A stretch of 64,000 nucleotides of DNA from Undaria pinnatifida (Eukaryota; Sar; Phaeophyceae; Laminariales; Alariaceae), in assembly GCA_012845835.1 (NCBI GenBank), contig JABAKD010000001.1, positions 9,010,832-9,074,831 of the forward strand. Direction: 5' to 3'. The notes beneath the pieces were generated by a model that was given only the letters and a program-made list of their open reading frames with translations, was not told where the DNA came from and did not search any database. Made by a program: the position numbers and the translations under genes. Positions 10,806-20,044 of this stretch are shown here, piece by piece (the first letter of the stretch is position 1; every line of letters begins with the position of its first letter).

Positions 10806-11597
10806 TTTGGTCTCCTCTTCACGAAAATATGCGTGTTCATTAATATCATGGCGTTCTCCCCCCCCCGCCCGCGGGGGGGGGGTGGGGGGGTGGAAACTGA
10901 CGGCTCACCCTCGTCCGGTTTTCCTTGCCCCCCCTCTCCCTCCCCCGCTCCCTCTCCCAGCTATTGTACGCGGCTGACCTGCCCCCCTACCCGACAGATC
11001 ACCTCAACAACCAGAAGCCCCCCTCCCCCCCCCTCCCCTTTAGCCCTCCTGCTCGTGAAGCAATCGGGTGGGAGGGTGGGAGATTGCGATTGGTGTCTCC
11101 CCGAGCCACCTCTCTCCCCTTTACCCCTGCTGACGTCTTCTCCCTACTGCTACTGCTGCTGCTGTCGCTGCCGCGTGGGCGCTACTCCCTTCTTCCTCTA
11201 CCGTGCGTTGTGTCAGCTACTCGCTGCTGGTGTGCTGCTGCTGTGCTACGTTGTTGCTGCTGAAGTCCTCCTATTTTTGCTATCCCTCCCCCTGGAACCA
11301 CCCCCCCCCTCCTATGCTACCCGGATCTCCGATATTTCCTCTTCGTTCCGCCAAACTCCAGACTGTTCCGACATTCTTACATTTTGGTCTCCTCTTCACG
11401 AAAATATGCGTGTTCATTAATATCATGGCGTTCTCCCCCCCCCGCCCGCGGGGGGGGGGTGGGGGGGTGGAAACTGACGGCTCACCCTCGTCCGGTTTTC
11501 CTTGCCCCCCCTCTCCCTCCCCCGCTCCCTCTCCCAGCTATTGTACGCGGCTGACCTGCCCCCCTACCCGACAGATCACCTCAACAACCAGAAGCCC
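10806..11597 (-). repeat. 3' split direct repeat block b1-a2-b2
   Basis: On the plus strand, 10806-11020 and 11383-11597 are 215-base direct copies with essentially no differences, including the C/G-rich palindromic stretch CCCGCCCGCGGG. Between them 11081-11385 repeats 18588-18892. A 60-base spacer (11021-11080) separates a2 from b2. The arrangement lets the recombinase regenerate the left end from the right end during circle formation. Confidence 0.85.
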
Positions 11598-11630
11598 ATT
11601 CGGAAGCCGCGTTCTACGCTCGCGCCTACC

Positions 11631-12870
11631 CTACCCTACCCTCGCCCCCTTCCCCCCCCCTTCCCCCCCCCCCCCCCCCCCCCCCCCCCATCTCGTCCCT
11701 TGCCCCGGCTGTCTGCCCGGCGCTCCTGACCTCCCTACCAAAATTCTTGACACCCAAAGGGGGTCTTCCATATTCGATCTCACGTACCCCATGAATGCCT
11801 GCGACGCCCACCTTCCTTCTCTCTGGATCACCCACGGCTGTGCTCCCATCTCCGCCAGCCTTGTCGCTCCCCCTATTCTTCCGGAATGCAGCGCGAATTC
11901 CTCTGGAACCAGCTCTCCCACTGCCCCCTTCCCTTGCTTCTTCCATTTCCTCGCCACTCTCTCCAGCCCGCTCCTTAAGCAAAACGTCGCTTGCCCTTTC
12001 GTCCATACCTTCCATCTTCCCCCGCTCCTGTAGGTCATCAGCGGGGCGTTTTCCCCCCCCGGAACCGTCTCCCCGTAGTAGCCTACTAGCTCCGCCATCA
12101 GGTCCACTACGTTCCCTTCCATCCTCCCCCCGACCCCCCCCCGAACCTTTTGTTCTCACGGCTACCGCGCCTTTTCTCCCCTGGTCTCCTTTCCCCCCCT
12201 TGAAACGGATCTCCACCATATCCGCGGCTTCCTTCCCTCCCGGTCCCAGCTGCACCCCGTTCTCGAAGAAAGCCACGTCCCCCCTCCTCAAGCAGTAAAC
12301 CTCATGCACCTTTCCTCCTTCCTCCGCGAATAGTTCCGAAGCCCTCAGCAGCAGCTGATACGTCAGTGCCAGCCCGATCCACACGATCCTTCCCCCTACC
12401 CCCCACGCGCCGATACTCTCCTCCATCACTCTGATCATCTCCCACGTCAGCGGCCTCCTTACCCGTGCCTGGTTCCCCGCCTCCGCATGCGCCCTCCTGA
12501 TTCCCTTCTTCACTGCCTGAATCCTGAAGTGCTGCAGCGGCAGCGACAGCCCCCCCCACTGCTCGTGATAAAAGTTAACCGCCATCAGCTTCCCTGCCAC
12601 TGTCGCCTCCTTATTCTTCCTTTCCGCGCAGCAGTAGGCCATGAACTCTGTCAGCTCCTCCACCAGCTCCCACTCGTCCAGTTCCTTCCCTAACCAGTTC
12701 CCTTTTCCCCTCATCGTCCTCCAACTCACCCACATTCTCCAACCTTGCGCATAAGTCTTTCTAGTCGACTTCGCAACCCGCCCAAGTCCGTAGCCGCGTG
12801 CAAAATCTCCGAACACATCCCCTCTCCTTCCGGTCCAAGCTCCTGGACCTGCCACGGGACGGCAGGGCAT
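11631..12870 (-). pseudogene. Tyrosine recombinase of Ngaro-like copy 1, one frameshift
   Basis: A likely start is the ATG at 12870, after a run of residues that overlaps RNase H. A SAM-like N-terminal core-binding region follows (KSTRKTYAQGW motif). The catalytic domain has the first Arg in LLRASELF, the H-x-x-R box in ALHSGRIGGATR and the nucleophilic Tyr in MGYVRSN, so the R-H-R-Y set is complete. The first half lies in one frame and the second half (HxxR and Tyr) in another. The switch is at C/G homopolymers near 12125-12145, so a sequencing error or a single mutation would explain it. It catalyses insertion of the circular DNA copy. The last roughly 40 codons are poly-Gly from a 20-base homopolymer near 11670-11690. 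Confidence 0.8.
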
Positions 12871-13457
12871 TCTTTGGTCAGCCTCGATTGGATTTCGTCT
12901 TCCTTCCACCTTGTTATCCCGTCTGCTAACCCGTTCTCCACCCCCCGCACGTGCTTCGCCTGGAAGCACCACCCCCCAATCTGCTCCAACACCCCCAGAA
13001 TTCTCATCATCCCTCCCGATCTCACTTCCCCTTTTCCCCCCTTGCAATTCTTCACCCACTGAACCGCCGACGAGCTATCCCCCCTCATCAGTACTGGCTC
13101 TCCCACCCTCCCCGGCCTATCCTTCCTGATCACAATCATCACGAAGGCCGTCATCACCATCCCGAGCAGCTCCAGAACATTGATGGACAGCCTGTTCACG
13201 TGCTCCCTTCTCCTGCTCCTGACCGTCCTCGCTCTCTCTTCCCCGGTCAGGTTGTACCTCCAGTACACCCCCGTTTCCAAACATAGCCCCCCTACTGCCT
13301 CGAATGATGCGTCGGAAAACCAGGTCCTTTTATGAGGCTGTTTCACGAACCGGAAGAACGGTGCCGCCAACTCTTCCCCCCGCCCGGCCAAGCCCTCCGT
13401 CAGGCACCATCTCCACCATTCCACGTCCGCCATGAACTCTTCCGTCAGATATACCAC
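12726..13457 (-). CDS. RNase H domain of Ngaro-like copy 1
   Basis: A 243-codon frame overlapping the RT frame by 13 bases in a different phase. The acidic catalytic set of RNase H is visible: Asp49 in WFSDASFEA, Glu96 in INVLELLG, Asp127 in MRGDSSSA and Asp179 in ENGLADG. The AKHVRG stretch resembles the usual last helix. It would degrade the RNA strand of the RNA:DNA hybrid. It probably forms one polyprotein with RT, separated here by a G-run length change. Its 3' end overlaps the start of the recombinase by about 145 bases. Confidence 0.8.
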   Translation of the reverse strand: MVYLTEEFMADVEWWRWCLTEGLAGRGEELAAPFFRFVKQPHKRTWFSDASFEAVGGLCLETGVYWRYNLTGEERARTVRSRRREHVNRLSINVLELLGMVMTAFVMIVIRKDRPGRVGEPVLMRGDSSSAVQWVKNCKGGKGEVRSGGMMRILGVLEQIGGWCFQAKHVRGVENGLADGITRWKEDEIQSRLTKECPAVPWQVQELGPEGEGMCSEILHAATDLGGLRSRLERLMRKVGECG

Positions 13458-15229
13458 CCTCCTTGCCTCTGCCTTCTTCCTGTCCTTTCCCCATGCCCCC
13501 CCCCCCCCCCCCTTTTCTCCTGCCCATTCAGATGCAGCTTGCTCAGCTGCAGAAGCCGCCGCACGAAATACCGCCCTGGTCTAATCACGTACGCCACGTG
13601 GTGCAGTTTGCCTGCCAGCACGAGGACCTCCCGTACCGTCGCCTTGCTCCTCTCCTCGGGCCACTCCTGGAGCATCTCCCGTAGCTCCGTGATCTTCCTT
13701 CCCGGCAAGGATATCGTCATTCTCTCCGTGTCTAAGTCAAAACCCAGTACCTCCTGCCGGGGGGCCCAATCCGTCACCTTTTTATGTGACAGCAGAGGCT
13801 CCTCTCCCACTGCCCTCTCCCCCATCGCTTGGTGGTGATTCGACGCCAGTGCCTGCGACAGCACTAAACACCTTCCCCCGCCTGCCTCCCACTGCACCTC
13901 CACCGAAACCGCATCATCCATGAAAAAAACCACCCACGCTGGGTCCTCCTCCCCTCCCCCTTCCGCCTCCGCGACTATGCAGCCCCGCGGCAGCGGCTCC
14001 ACCGCTACTCCCGTATGCCCCGCGACTTGGACATGCGCTGTGGCCTCCTTGCCAGCAGCTAGGATCGTCGCCGATGCTCTTGTCGTCTGCCTCTGTGCCT
14101 GCTGGATCGCGCTGGCGATCACACCCCACCACCCTGGGCTCCCCCTCCATCCGAACTGCAACCGCAGGTCGATAAACAAATACCCTCCCAGCACGTACCC
14201 GAAGTTTGCTGCCCCTGCTGGATCCACTCCCACCTGTCGAAAGGCACTCTTCACGTCCATTTTTTGTATCAGGATCCTTTTACCTGTCCCGAATTTGTTC
14301 CGCAGCCCCAGCACCCTCTTGATAATTTGGCCCATCACGCCCGCCAGGTGGCATTCTGGAATCTGGTCCCAGTCCGTCGTCTCATTAACCGGCCGCCCCC
14401 CCCCCCCGGGTTGCTCCGGTTCGCTGCTGAACGTCGAATCATGGACTATCCTCTTCTTACCTTTTTCTTCCACTACCCCCACGGGATTGATCCGCAAACC
14501 TCGCACGCTCCGCGCTACTCTCACCGGCATCACGATCGCTCTCCCTTTCTTGACGTCTTCCACTGCATTCTCCCACACGTCGGCCATATATTTTTTGGCG
14601 CTGCTATGATTCCCGTATGCCAGTTCCCGCTCGAGATTACCTCCGGGTCCCACGTCCACCGGCACGCCTACCCTCGCTATCTGTTCCAGCAGTGCGAACT
14701 GGTCGACCTTGTGTCGTTCCCCGAAGAATTTCTTCACGCGCTCTACGTCAATATGTGGCGCGAGCAGCTCCCCACCTAACGCCCACACCACCTTCCCTAC
14801 GTCCCCTCCTTTCCTTAGTAGCATCTCCTCTCCCAACCTAGCCACGACCTCCAGCAGGCGATCTCTTTCGATTGCGTCTTCCCCTGTCTTCCCCAGGCGC
14901 CCCATCGCGCTCCTCCACCTTAGGACCGTCTCCCGTTCCTCGCCCTTGTACTCGTGCGCCGCCCCGTGGCTACGCTCTGTCCCTCCCTTCCGGTGGGTAA
15001 ATCCTTCTCTACGCCCCGCTCCTCCGGCCCCGTTGCCGAAGGCCCCCCGTTCCTGGGCGTGCCCGGCCCCCTTGTCGCTCGCTCCCCCCCTTCTCCTTTT
15101 CGCAGCCCCGTCGCCGCGCTCCCCTCCCACCTGGTTTTGTACGGCCCCGTTGCCGCCCCCCCCCCCCCCCTTTTTCCCGCGCGGCCCCGTTGCCACGTTC
15201 CCCCCCCCCTTGGTCGTGTACGGCCCCAT
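13445..15229 (-). CDS. Reverse transcriptase of Ngaro-like copy 1
   Basis: A 594-codon frame; the first roughly 95 residues are the Gly-rich internal repeat and the conserved part begins near residue 100. RT motif A is readable as KMDVKSAF (Asp325), motif B as FGWRGSPG (359-366) and motif C as FMDD (436-439). FMDD stands where many RTs have YxDD. The protein copies element RNA into DNA. The frame ends in a Gly-rich tail produced by a 17-base homopolymer on the plus strand near 13495-13512. The true protein may run on into the RNase H frame by frameshift. The start codon is uncertain because the repeat is open far upstream. Confidence 0.85.
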   Translation of the reverse strand: MGPYTTKGGGNVATGPRGKKGGGGGGNGAVQNQVGGERGDGAAKRRRGGASDKGAGHAQERGAFGNGAGGAGRREGFTHRKGGTERSHGAAHEYKGEERETVLRWRSAMGRLGKTGEDAIERDRLLEVVARLGEEMLLRKGGDVGKVVWALGGELLAPHIDVERVKKFFGERHKVDQFALLEQIARVGVPVDVGPGGNLERELAYGNHSSAKKYMADVWENAVEDVKKGRAIVMPVRVARSVRGLRINPVGVVEEKGKKRIVHDSTFSSEPEQPGGGGRPVNETTDWDQIPECHLAGVMGQIIKRVLGLRNKFGTGKRILIQKMDVKSAFRQVGVDPAGAANFGYVLGGYLFIDLRLQFGWRGSPGWWGVIASAIQQAQRQTTRASATILAAGKEATAHVQVAGHTGVAVEPLPRGCIVAEAEGGGEEDPAWVVFFMDDAVSVEVQWEAGGGRCLVLSQALASNHHQAMGERAVGEEPLLSHKKVTDWAPRQEVLGFDLDTERMTISLPGRKITELREMLQEWPEERSKATVREVLVLAGKLHHVAYVIRPGRYFVRRLLQLSKLHLNGQEKRGGGGGHGERTGRRQRQGGWYI

Positions 15230-16140
15230 CGCCGCCCACTCCCGCTCCTTTTCTTTTCGCGGCCCCGTTGCCGCGTACCCCCCCGGCCTGGCCGTGTGCA
15301 GCCCCGTTGCTGCACACGCACCCCCCTTTCATTTGCGCGGCCCCGTTGCCGCGCTTCCCCCAGGCCGGGTCGTGTACGGTCCCGTTACCGCACACCCCCA
15401 CACACACCTTTTGCGTGGCCCCTTTGCCTCGAACCCCCCATTTGTTAGAACCCGCGGCCTGGCCGCCGTCGCCCTGCGCGGCCCCGTCGCCACGTTTGTT
15501 CCCTACCAGATTGTGTGCGGCCCCGTTGCCGCCCACAACCTCCCGTTTTCTTTGCGCGGCCCCGTTGCCGTGCTCCCCCCCGGCTGGGTCGTGTACGGCC
15601 CCATTGCCGTACACCCCCCCCCCCTTTTTTTGCGCGGCCCCTTTGCCTCGCACCCCCCGTTTGTGCGAGCCCGCGGCCTCACCGCCGTCGCTCTGCGCGG
15701 CCCCGTTTCCGCGTCCCCCCCCGGCGTGATCGTCGTGTGCAGCCCCGTCGCTGCACACACACGCACCCTTTATTTGCGCGGCCCCGTTGCCGCGCCTCCC
15801 CCAGGCCGGGTCGTGTACGGTCCCCTTACCGCACACCCCCCCAAACGATTTTTGCGTGGCCCCTTTGCCTCGCACCCCCCAATCGTTCGGACCCGCGGCC
15901 TGGCCGCTGTCGCCCTGCGCGGCCCCGCCGCCCCGTTCGTTCCCGACTTGATTGTGTGCGACCCCGTTGCCGCACACACCCCCCTTTTTCCCTTGCTCAG
16001 CCCCGTTGCCGTACTCCCCCCCGGCCGGGTCGTGTATGGTCCCGTTGCCGTACACCCCCCCCCCCCCCCCTTTTCACGGCCCCTTCCCCGCGCACCCCCC
16101 GTTTATTTGAGCTCGCGGTCTGGTCGCCGTCGCTCCCCCC
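14950..16140 (-). repeat. Internal tandem repeat between gag and RT
   Basis: On the plus strand GGCCCCGTTGCCGC-like cores recur about every 50-57 bases for more than 1 kb, separated by alternating spacers (CCGGGTCGTGTACGG type and a longer GACCCGCGGCCTGG type). On the minus strand this reads as Gly-Asn-Gly-Ala/Thr-rich repeats. They run open in one frame at 15009-16055 and in another at the start of the RT frame. The second copy has a shorter, diverged version at about 43900-44560. Several long plus-strand frames here are by-products of the repeat. Confidence 0.8.
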
Positions 16141-16557
16141 TTTTCCCAGTTCTGTACTTCTTATTCTCGACGTTCCCGCCCCGATACCACTAGCTTCTCC
16201 TTCCTGTTCCTGTCCGGTTCCTCTCCCGTACCCTCCTTCCCCCTTTCCTCTCACGCACCCTATCCCCCGTGTTCTTTTATCCCCCGCGTCACCTACTGCC
16301 TTTCCCTTTCCATCCCGTATTTTTCCTTTTCCTGTTCCTGTTCCCCTCTGGTTTCCCCCCACTACTTCCTCCCCCCCTTCGAGCCCCTTATTTTTTTCAC
16401 CTGGCTTGGTTGGTCTGACCGACCCCGGTGTCGGCCCCCCCGCGATGTTAGTCTCCCAGCCTTTCTGGTCCGCCCGGTGGCGCTCTCTGTGCTTGCCTTC
16501 GCCCCCCGGTCCGCGTTCTTCCGTGGCTGGCCCTGCGCTCTGGCAGGGCCCGTACCT

Positions 16558-18582
16558 TCATTCGTCCTTCTTACCCTTCTTCTCCCCCGCCCCGTCCCCC
16601 CCCGGGGCTGCTCGCTTCTCGCCCCTTCCCCCCCCCGCTCGCTCGTCTTTTCCACCCTTCTCGACCTTGTGCTCGAACTTGCAGTCCCCCCACTTTTCCA
16701 TGTACGGACAGAGCTTGCCGCTCCTAGAGAAGAAACACTCCCTGCTCCCCCCCCCCTCCTTCCCTTCTTCGCCCTTGCGTTCTCCCCCTGCACCCCTCTC
16801 GCCCCGCCCCGCTTCCCCCCGCCGGTGTCCCTCCTCGTACCCTCCCCCCCCCCTTTTTCTTCCTCCCCCAACTCTCCACTCACCCCCCCCCCTCATGTAC
16901 AGCGGCGCCACATCCAGCCACGCCCGCGTTGCTTTAAACTCCGGGACTGGTAGGGGCCCTGCCTCTTCCGCCGTCGGCCACGTGTTCCCCCTCCGCTTCA
17001 GCCTCAGCGCTTGCGTCCGCACCTCTTCCCCCAACTCCGCTAGGTCCATATTGAATCGCGTCACGAACTCCTCCTGGAAGTACTCCGACTCTACCACCCT
17101 CCTGTTCGTCACGAAAAAATGATTTACCCCTTCCTTTACGCTGTGGAATGGTTTCCCCCATTGACTCTCCACCCTTCCCAACGCATCCCGCCCCATCTTC
17201 GTGTGCCCGTCCGTCGCTAACCTCGCCATGTACAGGATCACCCCCAGAGTAGCCTCCACCCTGTCTGGCAGGGCTGTCCCCTCCTCACTCCGGCGCTTCC
17301 CCGACTTCTCTGTCCTCGAATACATGGTCATGTCTAGGTCGGAAAAACGCATCAGGTCCCCCTCTCCTTTCCTGTTCATAAAGAACCGCTCACTACACAA
17401 CGATGACATCGCCCGTTCCTTCACCGAACCCCATGGTGGTACTCCCCCGTCTGCCCTGATTACCCCCCACATGACCATCCCCATGTCCATCACCTGCGCC
17501 CATGACGACGGTTCCGGCTCCCTGAAGTAACTGCTGGGCCCTGGACCCCCGTCCGCTCCCGTTTCGCCCCGCTTCCACCCTTCACCCCCAAACCTTTCTC
17601 GCCTTCCCCACCCCGGTGCCACCTCCTTGTCCGCCCATCTTCGCTTCTCATTAGCCCTTCCTCTCGTCGTCCCCCAGTAGCCGTCTTCGGCCATTTGCCT
17701 CGTCCATGCTCCTCTACCCTTTTCGTCACTAAACCACCAATCTTCTTCTGCTGCCCTATCCCTGTGCTGGCGTTTCCCTTCTCCCCCCTGTATCCACCCT
17801 CCATGTTCCGGTCCTCCCCTCCTGCCTCCCCAATATCCGCCCTCGGCTGAAGGTTCTGTGATCGGACCTCCACCCCTTCCTTCCCACCCTTCTCCGTGTT
17901 CCTGTCCTATCTGCCTCCAGTAGCCGTCCTCAGCTGTGGGCTCTATTTGCGGGCCCCTGCCTCCTGCTTCCCATCTCCCGACCTCTTGGCTTTGGCTTCG
18001 TCGTTCGGCGGCATTCTTTGAGAGGAACATTTGTCTCGTTCTTCCCCTAGCTTCCCCGGCCTCCGTGTCATGTGAAACCCCCCTGCGTTCGCAGGGGTGG
18101 CCCATGTTTCTCCGTCCCTCCGGCTGGTGGTGCCGGTCTTGCCTCCTCGGCTCTTTGTGCTGCTCCTGCTGTTGTGGGTTACTCGCAGGTTCATCCATTT
18201 CGGTCATGTCCTTACTCGTGTCTCTCGCGCGCATTCGTCTACCAACCTCCTTTTCGACCTCGCTCTCAAATATTGCCTTCCACCTCTCTTCCGCCCTTCT
18301 ACTCTCACTCTCATCTCTCTCCCTTCCCAGTTCTTCCTGACGTTGGTTCTCACCGTTACCCTCCTTGTCGGCGCCTGCTGTTTGTTCCCCCGGCTTCCGT
18401 ATCTCCCGCACGTGCTCGTCACTCCCCTTCGATCTCCTTGCTTCCTCCCTCCTCTCCAGCTCTTCTTTCCGCATGCACTCCGTCTCTTCCAGCTCCTTCC
18501 GCAGCTTCCTGATCTTCACCTGGAAACTTGCTTCCCGTTCCTGTGATGATGACATGTCCTCGTACACCTCCCTCCCAGCCAT
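16558..18582 (-). CDS. Gag-like protein of Ngaro-like copy 1, 674 aa
   Basis: The frame starts at an ATG directly after the a1 repeat. The N-terminal third (residues about 10-170) is strongly charged with Lys/Glu/Arg heptad-like spacing, which suggests coiled coil. Residues 180-350 are Gly/Arg/Trp-rich with a recurring short motif of DGYW type, perhaps a linker. Residues 400-560 form the most globular part. A CCCH-type zinc finger (C-X8-C-X8-C-X3-H) lies at residues 616-638, before a Lys/Gly-rich tail. The position as first ORF, the charge and the zinc finger support a nucleic-acid-packaging Gag role; no sequence family was confirmed. The inverted copy at 41630-43720 is homologous but broken. 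The plus-strand open frames in this span are its mirror. Confidence 0.75.
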   Translation of the reverse strand: MAGREVYEDMSSSQEREASFQVKIRKLRKELEETECMRKEELERREEARRSKGSDEHVREIRKPGEQTAGADKEGNGENQRQEELGRERDESESRRAEERWKAIFESEVEKEVGRRMRARDTSKDMTEMDEPASNPQQQEQHKEPRRQDRHHQPEGRRNMGHPCERRGVSHDTEAGEARGRTRQMFLSKNAAERRSQSQEVGRWEAGGRGPQIEPTAEDGYWRQIGQEHGEGWEGRGGGPITEPSAEGGYWGGRRGGPEHGGWIQGGEGKRQHRDRAAEEDWWFSDEKGRGAWTRQMAEDGYWGTTRGRANEKRRWADKEVAPGWGRRERFGGEGWKRGETGADGGPGPSSYFREPEPSSWAQVMDMGMVMWGVIRADGGVPPWGSVKERAMSSLCSERFFMNRKGEGDLMRFSDLDMTMYSRTEKSGKRRSEEGTALPDRVEATLGVILYMARLATDGHTKMGRDALGRVESQWGKPFHSVKEGVNHFFVTNRRVVESEYFQEEFVTRFNMDLAELGEEVRTQALRLKRRGNTWPTAEEAGPLPVPEFKATRAWLDVAPLYMRGGGEWRVGGGRKRGGGGYEEGHRRGEAGRGERGAGGERKGEEGKEGGGSRECFFSRSGKLCPYMEKWGDCKFEHKVEKGGKDERAGGGRGEKRAAPGGDGAGEKKGKKDE

Positions 18583-18587
18583 GATTC

Positions 18588-18892
18588 AGATTGCGATTGG
18601 TGTCTCCCCGAGCCACCTCTCTCCCCTTTACCCCTGCTGACGTCTTCTCCCTACTGCTACTGCTGCTGCTGTCGCTGCCGCGTGGGCGCTACTCCCTTCT
18701 TCCTCTACCGTGCGTTGTGTCAGCTACTCGCTGCTGGTGTGCTGCTGCTGTGCTACGTTGTTGCTGCTGAAGTCCTCCTATTTTTGCTATCCCTCCCCCT
18801 GGAACCACCCCCCCCCTCCTATGCTACCCGGATCTCCGATATTTCCTCTTCGTTCCGCCAAACTCCAGACTGTTCCGACATTCTTACATTTT
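18588..18892 (-). repeat. 5' repeat a1 of Ngaro-like copy 1
   Basis: About 305 bases match 11081-11385 with constant offset 7507. It contains a (CTG)n tract at 18656-18675 on the plus strand and ends immediately upstream of the gag start codon at 18582. It should therefore hold the 5' untranslated leader and promoter of the element. Confidence 0.8.
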
Positions 18893-19694
18893 TCAAGTAG
18901 TTTGATCTTTCCTCGGCTTTTCTTTTTATGCGTACTGAAAGAGACCACTATTTCGAGTTTTAGATATGTGGTGTTTTTTTTATGCGTTAGGTCGAAATAT
19001 CGAATGGCCTAGCTCTTCCAGATGGAAGTACATAAGACCTAACCTCGAGGCTTAAATACGTCTAATACCTGTTTTTCTTTTGCTATGATGTGTGGAACAT
19101 GTTCGGGCGGTGGGATTTTCCCGCGAATGCGCATACACCTGCGCATACAAAACTTTCGTGATGTTTTTGCGACTGATCACGGCGCGTCCTTTTTACTGCG
19201 GCTGCGTGGAAGGGGGCGGGAACGCGCCATCGTTATCCTCGCCAAAGCAGGAGAGGAGAGGAGAGGCTTACGTACTTGGTTCGACGCGTGCTACCACAAT
19301 AGAGGAGAGGTACGAAGCTTTTTTTTGGAGGCTGTGACGTTTTAAGAGTATAACGGCGCTTCCTAATTAATCCTAAATCGTCGGAAATTCACTCACTCGT
19401 GATTCGGTGTTTCGTTGTGTACTCAGGACATGGATAGGGTTGCATCGGGCACAGCGCGTAGCACTTCTATTCCTCACCCAAAAATCAGTTTTATGGGGGT
19501 TAACGCCTTTACAACTGGAAACCCTTTTGGGGGACAGTTGTACTTGGAGTTAGTATGGGGAGGGATTTGGGGGTTAAAAAAAAGGGGGTTTGGTATACAA
19601 AGAGTTCCCTCAATGGAGGCGCTTCAGAAAAAAATGGCGTGCGCTCTTCTGCCGTACGCAGCATGTGTTAAGATAAGGTATTAGTGAGGTATTA
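18893..19694. other. Intergenic, one small element copy
   Basis: No gene supported. A copy of the small inverted-repeat element of 1066-1154 lies at about 19497-19580. Confidence 0.5.
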
Positions 19695-20012
19695 TATAGA
19701 AATATTTTTAGGACGTCAGCCGTGAGTTATACGAATTTCGGGTCAATACTAATCTTTGCAAGCTGTGTATATTTAAAAAATAAAACAAAAGAATATTATA
19801 GTGAACCCCTCCCATTTAAAAAAACTCACCCACATAGTAGACTATATTCACTATTATTATTTATTTTTTCGAACACCCCTCCCATTAAAAAAAACTCACC
19901 CACATAGATAGTATATTACAAGTACCAACAACGCAGCTTGCAGTAAGAGGAGTATTGCCTCGGAATTCGTCGAACTCACGGCTGACGTCTTTAAATTTTT
20001 TTATAAAATATC
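19695..20012. mobile_element. MITE with about 65-bp terminal inverted repeats
   Basis: The left end (ATATTTTTAGGACGTCAGCC, then GTGAGTT and a TTTGCAAGCTGTG block) mirrors the right end (ACGCAGCTTGC, then GAACTCACGGCTGACGTC and TTTATAAAATAT). Inside, a block with CCCCTCCCATT and AAAAACTCACCCACATAG is duplicated (about 19806-19838 and 19874-19907). No coding capacity. The ends belong to the CAGCTGTGAG/TTTGCAAGCTG family found through the window. Confidence 0.75.
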
Positions 20013-20044
20013 AACACCACCAACCATTATATAGCGGAGAAAAA

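Larger units (their letters stand above)
10806..18892 (-). mobile_element. Ngaro-like tyrosine-recombinase retrotransposon, copy 1
   Basis: An 8.1-kb element read on the minus strand in the order gag-like protein, reverse transcriptase, RNase H, tyrosine recombinase. Its termini are split direct repeats: a1 (18588-18892) at the 5' end, then b1 (11383-11597), a2 (11081-11385) and b2 (10806-11020) at the 3' end. This A1-internal-B1-A2-B2 layout, with no room for a methyltransferase domain between RNase H and recombinase, is the Ngaro pattern rather than classic DIRS1. Copying is expected to use a circular DNA inserted by the recombinase without target-site duplication, and none is seen. Catalytic residues of RT, RNase H and recombinase are all readable. 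One G-run frameshift breaks the recombinase and another may separate RT from RNase H. The direct a and b repeats agree almost perfectly, so this copy is young. Confidence 0.85.

Noticed and set aside
14709-17122. Long plus-strand open frames (494 and 535 codons) opposite the Ngaro-like element
   Set aside because: They mirror the Gly-rich repeat and Gag on the minus strand, give Pro/Arg/Ser-only products, and the recognised RT, RNase H and recombinase motifs are all on the minus strand.
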